NCBI GenBank assembly: GCA_934133115.1
Contig: CAKPAV010000093.1
Span: 1 to 6,876 of the forward strand
DNA: 6,876 nt
Reading direction: 5' to 3'
Source of the DNA: an uncultured Bacilli bacterium
GTDB taxonomy: Bacteria > Bacillota_I > Bacilli_A > RFN20 > CAG-826
Made by a program: the position numbers and the translations under genes. How positions within the stretch are numbered: position 1 is the first letter of the stretch; each line of letters opens with the position of its first letter. Below, piece by piece: positions 5,502-6,876 of this stretch. The notes under the pieces are model-generated. The model had not been told where the DNA came from. It saw only the letters and a program-made list of their open reading frames with translations, and ran no database searches.

Positions 5502-6836
5502 ATGAACAAAAAATCAACTATTAAAACTATTATTACGCTTTTAGGACTAGGATTTATTGCCAAACTCTTATCAACGATTGCTCGAATTCTTATGACACGC
5601 GAATTAGGAGTTGATGGCATGGGTTTATATCAGTTAGCAACACCTTGCATGCTTCTTGTTATTACTTTAGCTCAATTTGGTTTACCAACTGCAATGGCCA
5701 CATTAGTAAGTAGACATCGAAATAAAGCAAAATTAATTTTTAGTTCTGGTTTAATAATTGCTTTTATTATTGCCATGCTTATGATGATCTTAGTGATAAT
5801 TTTAGCACCTACGATTGCTAACGTTATATTAAAAAATAATGATTTACTTTTAACTATTTATGCTTTGGCATTACTTATTCCGTTGGTTAGCCTATCTGCG
5901 ATTATAAAGGGATTTTTTCTAGGATTAAACGAAATAGAATTAACTTCTACTTCTACGATTATGGAAGAAGTTGGACGTATTATATTTATTATTTGTTTTT
6001 TGAATTTTTTCGTAAGCAAAGGCGCAAATTATGGCTCATTTGGTGCAATGTTAGGTGTATGCGTTGGAGAAATATTTCAAACACTATATATGGTAATATT
6101 TAACGATAAAAAATTATATAATCGCATCAATGAATTAATAGGCATTAAAAAAAGCGAACGTATTCAAGAAACTAAAAGTATTGTAAGGTTATCCTTACCT
6201 TTAACTCTATCACGTTTAGTAGGTTCTGTTACTTATTTTGTTGAATCAATTATTGTAGCTAATTTGATGCTTAAATATGGTATGACTACTTTAGAAATAA
6301 CCCATGACTATGGAATACTTTCAGGCTATGTTATGCCCATGTTATTAATGCCAGGCTTTTTTGCTACTTCTTTTGCTAATTATTTATTACCAAAATTATC
6401 ATCATCGATTGGAAAAAATAGAATTAAAGAAGCAAAGAATATATTTAAAAAAACAACCTTGTTATCAGGAATTACAGGATTGTTTTTCTCAACTATTTTC
6501 TTCTTTTTTGGTGATAAAATAATGTTTATATTATATGGAACAAGTGAAGGATATAATTTAGTGAGATTCTTTGCTTTTCCATTTATGATTTTTTATGTTG
6601 AAGCACCAATTGTTGCCGCAATGCACGCCTTAGATTTAACTAATAAAGCATTTTATGCAACAGTAATAAGTTCAATTGTGCGTATTGGCTTATTATTAGT
6701 GTTAGCTAAGGAATTACATATAAGTGCCATTGGTGTATCTACAATTGTTGCGGTATTTGTCGATGTTGCAATTAATGGATTTTTTGTTATTGATCGGCTA
6801 TTTTTTCACAACGAAAAGATCATTCTTAAAAGCTAG
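5502..6836 (+). CDS. SpoVB-like lipid-linked polysaccharide/peptidoglycan precursor flippase
   Basis: 444 residues, almost all membrane: about 12 helices (TM1 near 8-30, the last near 410-431). It belongs to the MOP exporter superfamily (polysaccharide flippase/MurJ branch), which moves undecaprenyl-linked sugars such as lipid II across the membrane. SpoVB-type features are GVDGMGLYQLATP (36-48) followed by LAQFGLPTAM (56-65), the amphipathic KGFFLGLNEIELTSTS (136-151) with MEEVGRI, LPLTLSRLVGSVTYFVES (222-239), and YGILSGYVMPMLLMPGF (260-276). B. subtilis SpoVB has about 518 residues and MurJ 14 helices, so this version is short by roughly two helices at the C-terminus. Divergent from secDF, as an adjacent pair in a neighbourhood known from Bacilli. 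The name refers to the family and does not imply sporulation: a general lipid II or glycan flippase is equally possible, so no symbol is given. Family is secure; the substrate is inferred. Confidence 0.88.
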   Translation: MNKKSTIKTIITLLGLGFIAKLLSTIARILMTRELGVDGMGLYQLATPCMLLVITLAQFGLPTAMATLVSRHRNKAKLIFSSGLIIAFIIAMLMMILVIILAPTIANVILKNNDLLLTIYALALLIPLVSLSAIIKGFFLGLNEIELTSTSTIMEEVGRIIFIICFLNFFVSKGANYGSFGAMLGVCVGEIFQTLYMVIFNDKKLYNRINELIGIKKSERIQETKSIVRLSLPLTLSRLVGSVTYFVESIIVANLMLKYGMTTLEITHDYGILSGYVMPMLLMPGFFATSFANYLLPKLSSSIGKNRIKEAKNIFKKTTLLSGITGLFFSTIFFFFGDKIMFILYGTSEGYNLVRFFAFPFMIFYVEAPIVAAMHALDLTNKAFYATVISSIVRIGLLLVLAKELHISAIGVSTIVAVFVDVAINGFFVIDRLFFHNEKIILKS

Positions 6837-6842
6837 ACACAA

Positions 6843-6872
6843 AAAGACATCTTTAATATCTTTGATATCTTT
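6843..6872 (+). terminator. Probable terminator hairpin after the flippase gene
   Basis: AAAGACATC (6843-6851) and GATATCTTT (6864-6872) form a 9-bp stem with one C-A mismatch and a 12-nt loop, followed by ATTT at the window edge, 6 nt after the TAG stop. The run of As before and Ts after suggests it could work in both directions. The end is cut by the window, so the U tract cannot be judged fully. Confidence 0.45.
6846..6872. repeat. Three tandem 9-bp units near the right edge
   Basis: GACATCTTT, AATATCTTT and GATATCTTT follow each other without gap (consensus RAYATCTTT). The same bases form the hairpin described for this spot, so the repeat may have arisen from, or merely coincide with, the terminator. 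More units may lie beyond the window, since the last bases ATTT do not continue the pattern clearly. Confidence 0.5.
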
Positions 6873-6876
6873 ATTT

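Noticed and set aside
5502..6836. MATE-type multidrug exporter
   Set aside because: The GMGLYQLATP plus QFGLP region and the KGFFLGLNE segment fit the SpoVB/polysaccharide flippase branch better than NorM-type MATE proteins.
1..6876. CRISPR array, transposon ends, tRNA or rRNA
   Set aside because: No regularly spaced repeats, no transposase or long terminal inverted repeats, and no tRNA- or rRNA-like segment was noticed on either strand.

Overview
The window is about 6.9 kb of very AT-rich bacterial DNA (roughly 30% G+C by eye). It holds five protein genes with strong AGGAGG-type ribosome sites and the standard genetic code: both Trp codons are TGG, and no gene has an in-frame TGA. A fused SecD-SecF protein, a SpoVB-type flippase, RecJ, and lipoproteins with a short LASC-GG lipobox point to a low-GC Gram-positive lineage. 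My best guess is an uncultured gut Bacilli or Erysipelotrichia/RF39-like ('Tenericutes'-related) organism. No rRNA, tRNA, CRISPR, insertion sequence or phage gene is visible.

Layout. Minus strand, from right to left: secDF (5359-2747), recJ (2697-1126), a complete small lipoprotein gene (1037-474), and a second lipoprotein gene that starts at 293 and runs off the left edge. Plus strand: a 12-TM SpoVB/MurJ-superfamily flippase (5502-6836), divergent from secDF across a 142-bp intergenic region. SecDF and RecJ look like one transcription unit with a terminator-like hairpin in the 49-bp gap. Each lipoprotein gene has its own promoter, and a clear Rho-independent terminator follows the complete one.

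How the genes relate. spoVB-secDF-recJ is a neighbourhood I recall from Bacillus subtilis, where apt and relA follow recJ. Here two lipoprotein genes sit at that place. SecDF helps the Sec pathway that would export the two lipoproteins, the flippase would move a lipid-linked cell-envelope precursor, and RecJ is a DNA-repair exonuclease that shares only the locus.

Main points for a second look: (1) SecDF keeps the 12-TM architecture but lacks the TM4 Asp, the TM10 Asp and the TM11 Arg used for proton-driven work in characterised SecDF; (2) the two lipoprotein genes share a nearly identical gap-free 105-bp 5' cassette (leader, ribosome site, signal peptide, lipobox) joined to unrelated bodies; (3) a three-segment pairing between secDF and recJ could link termination with exposure of the recJ ribosome site.
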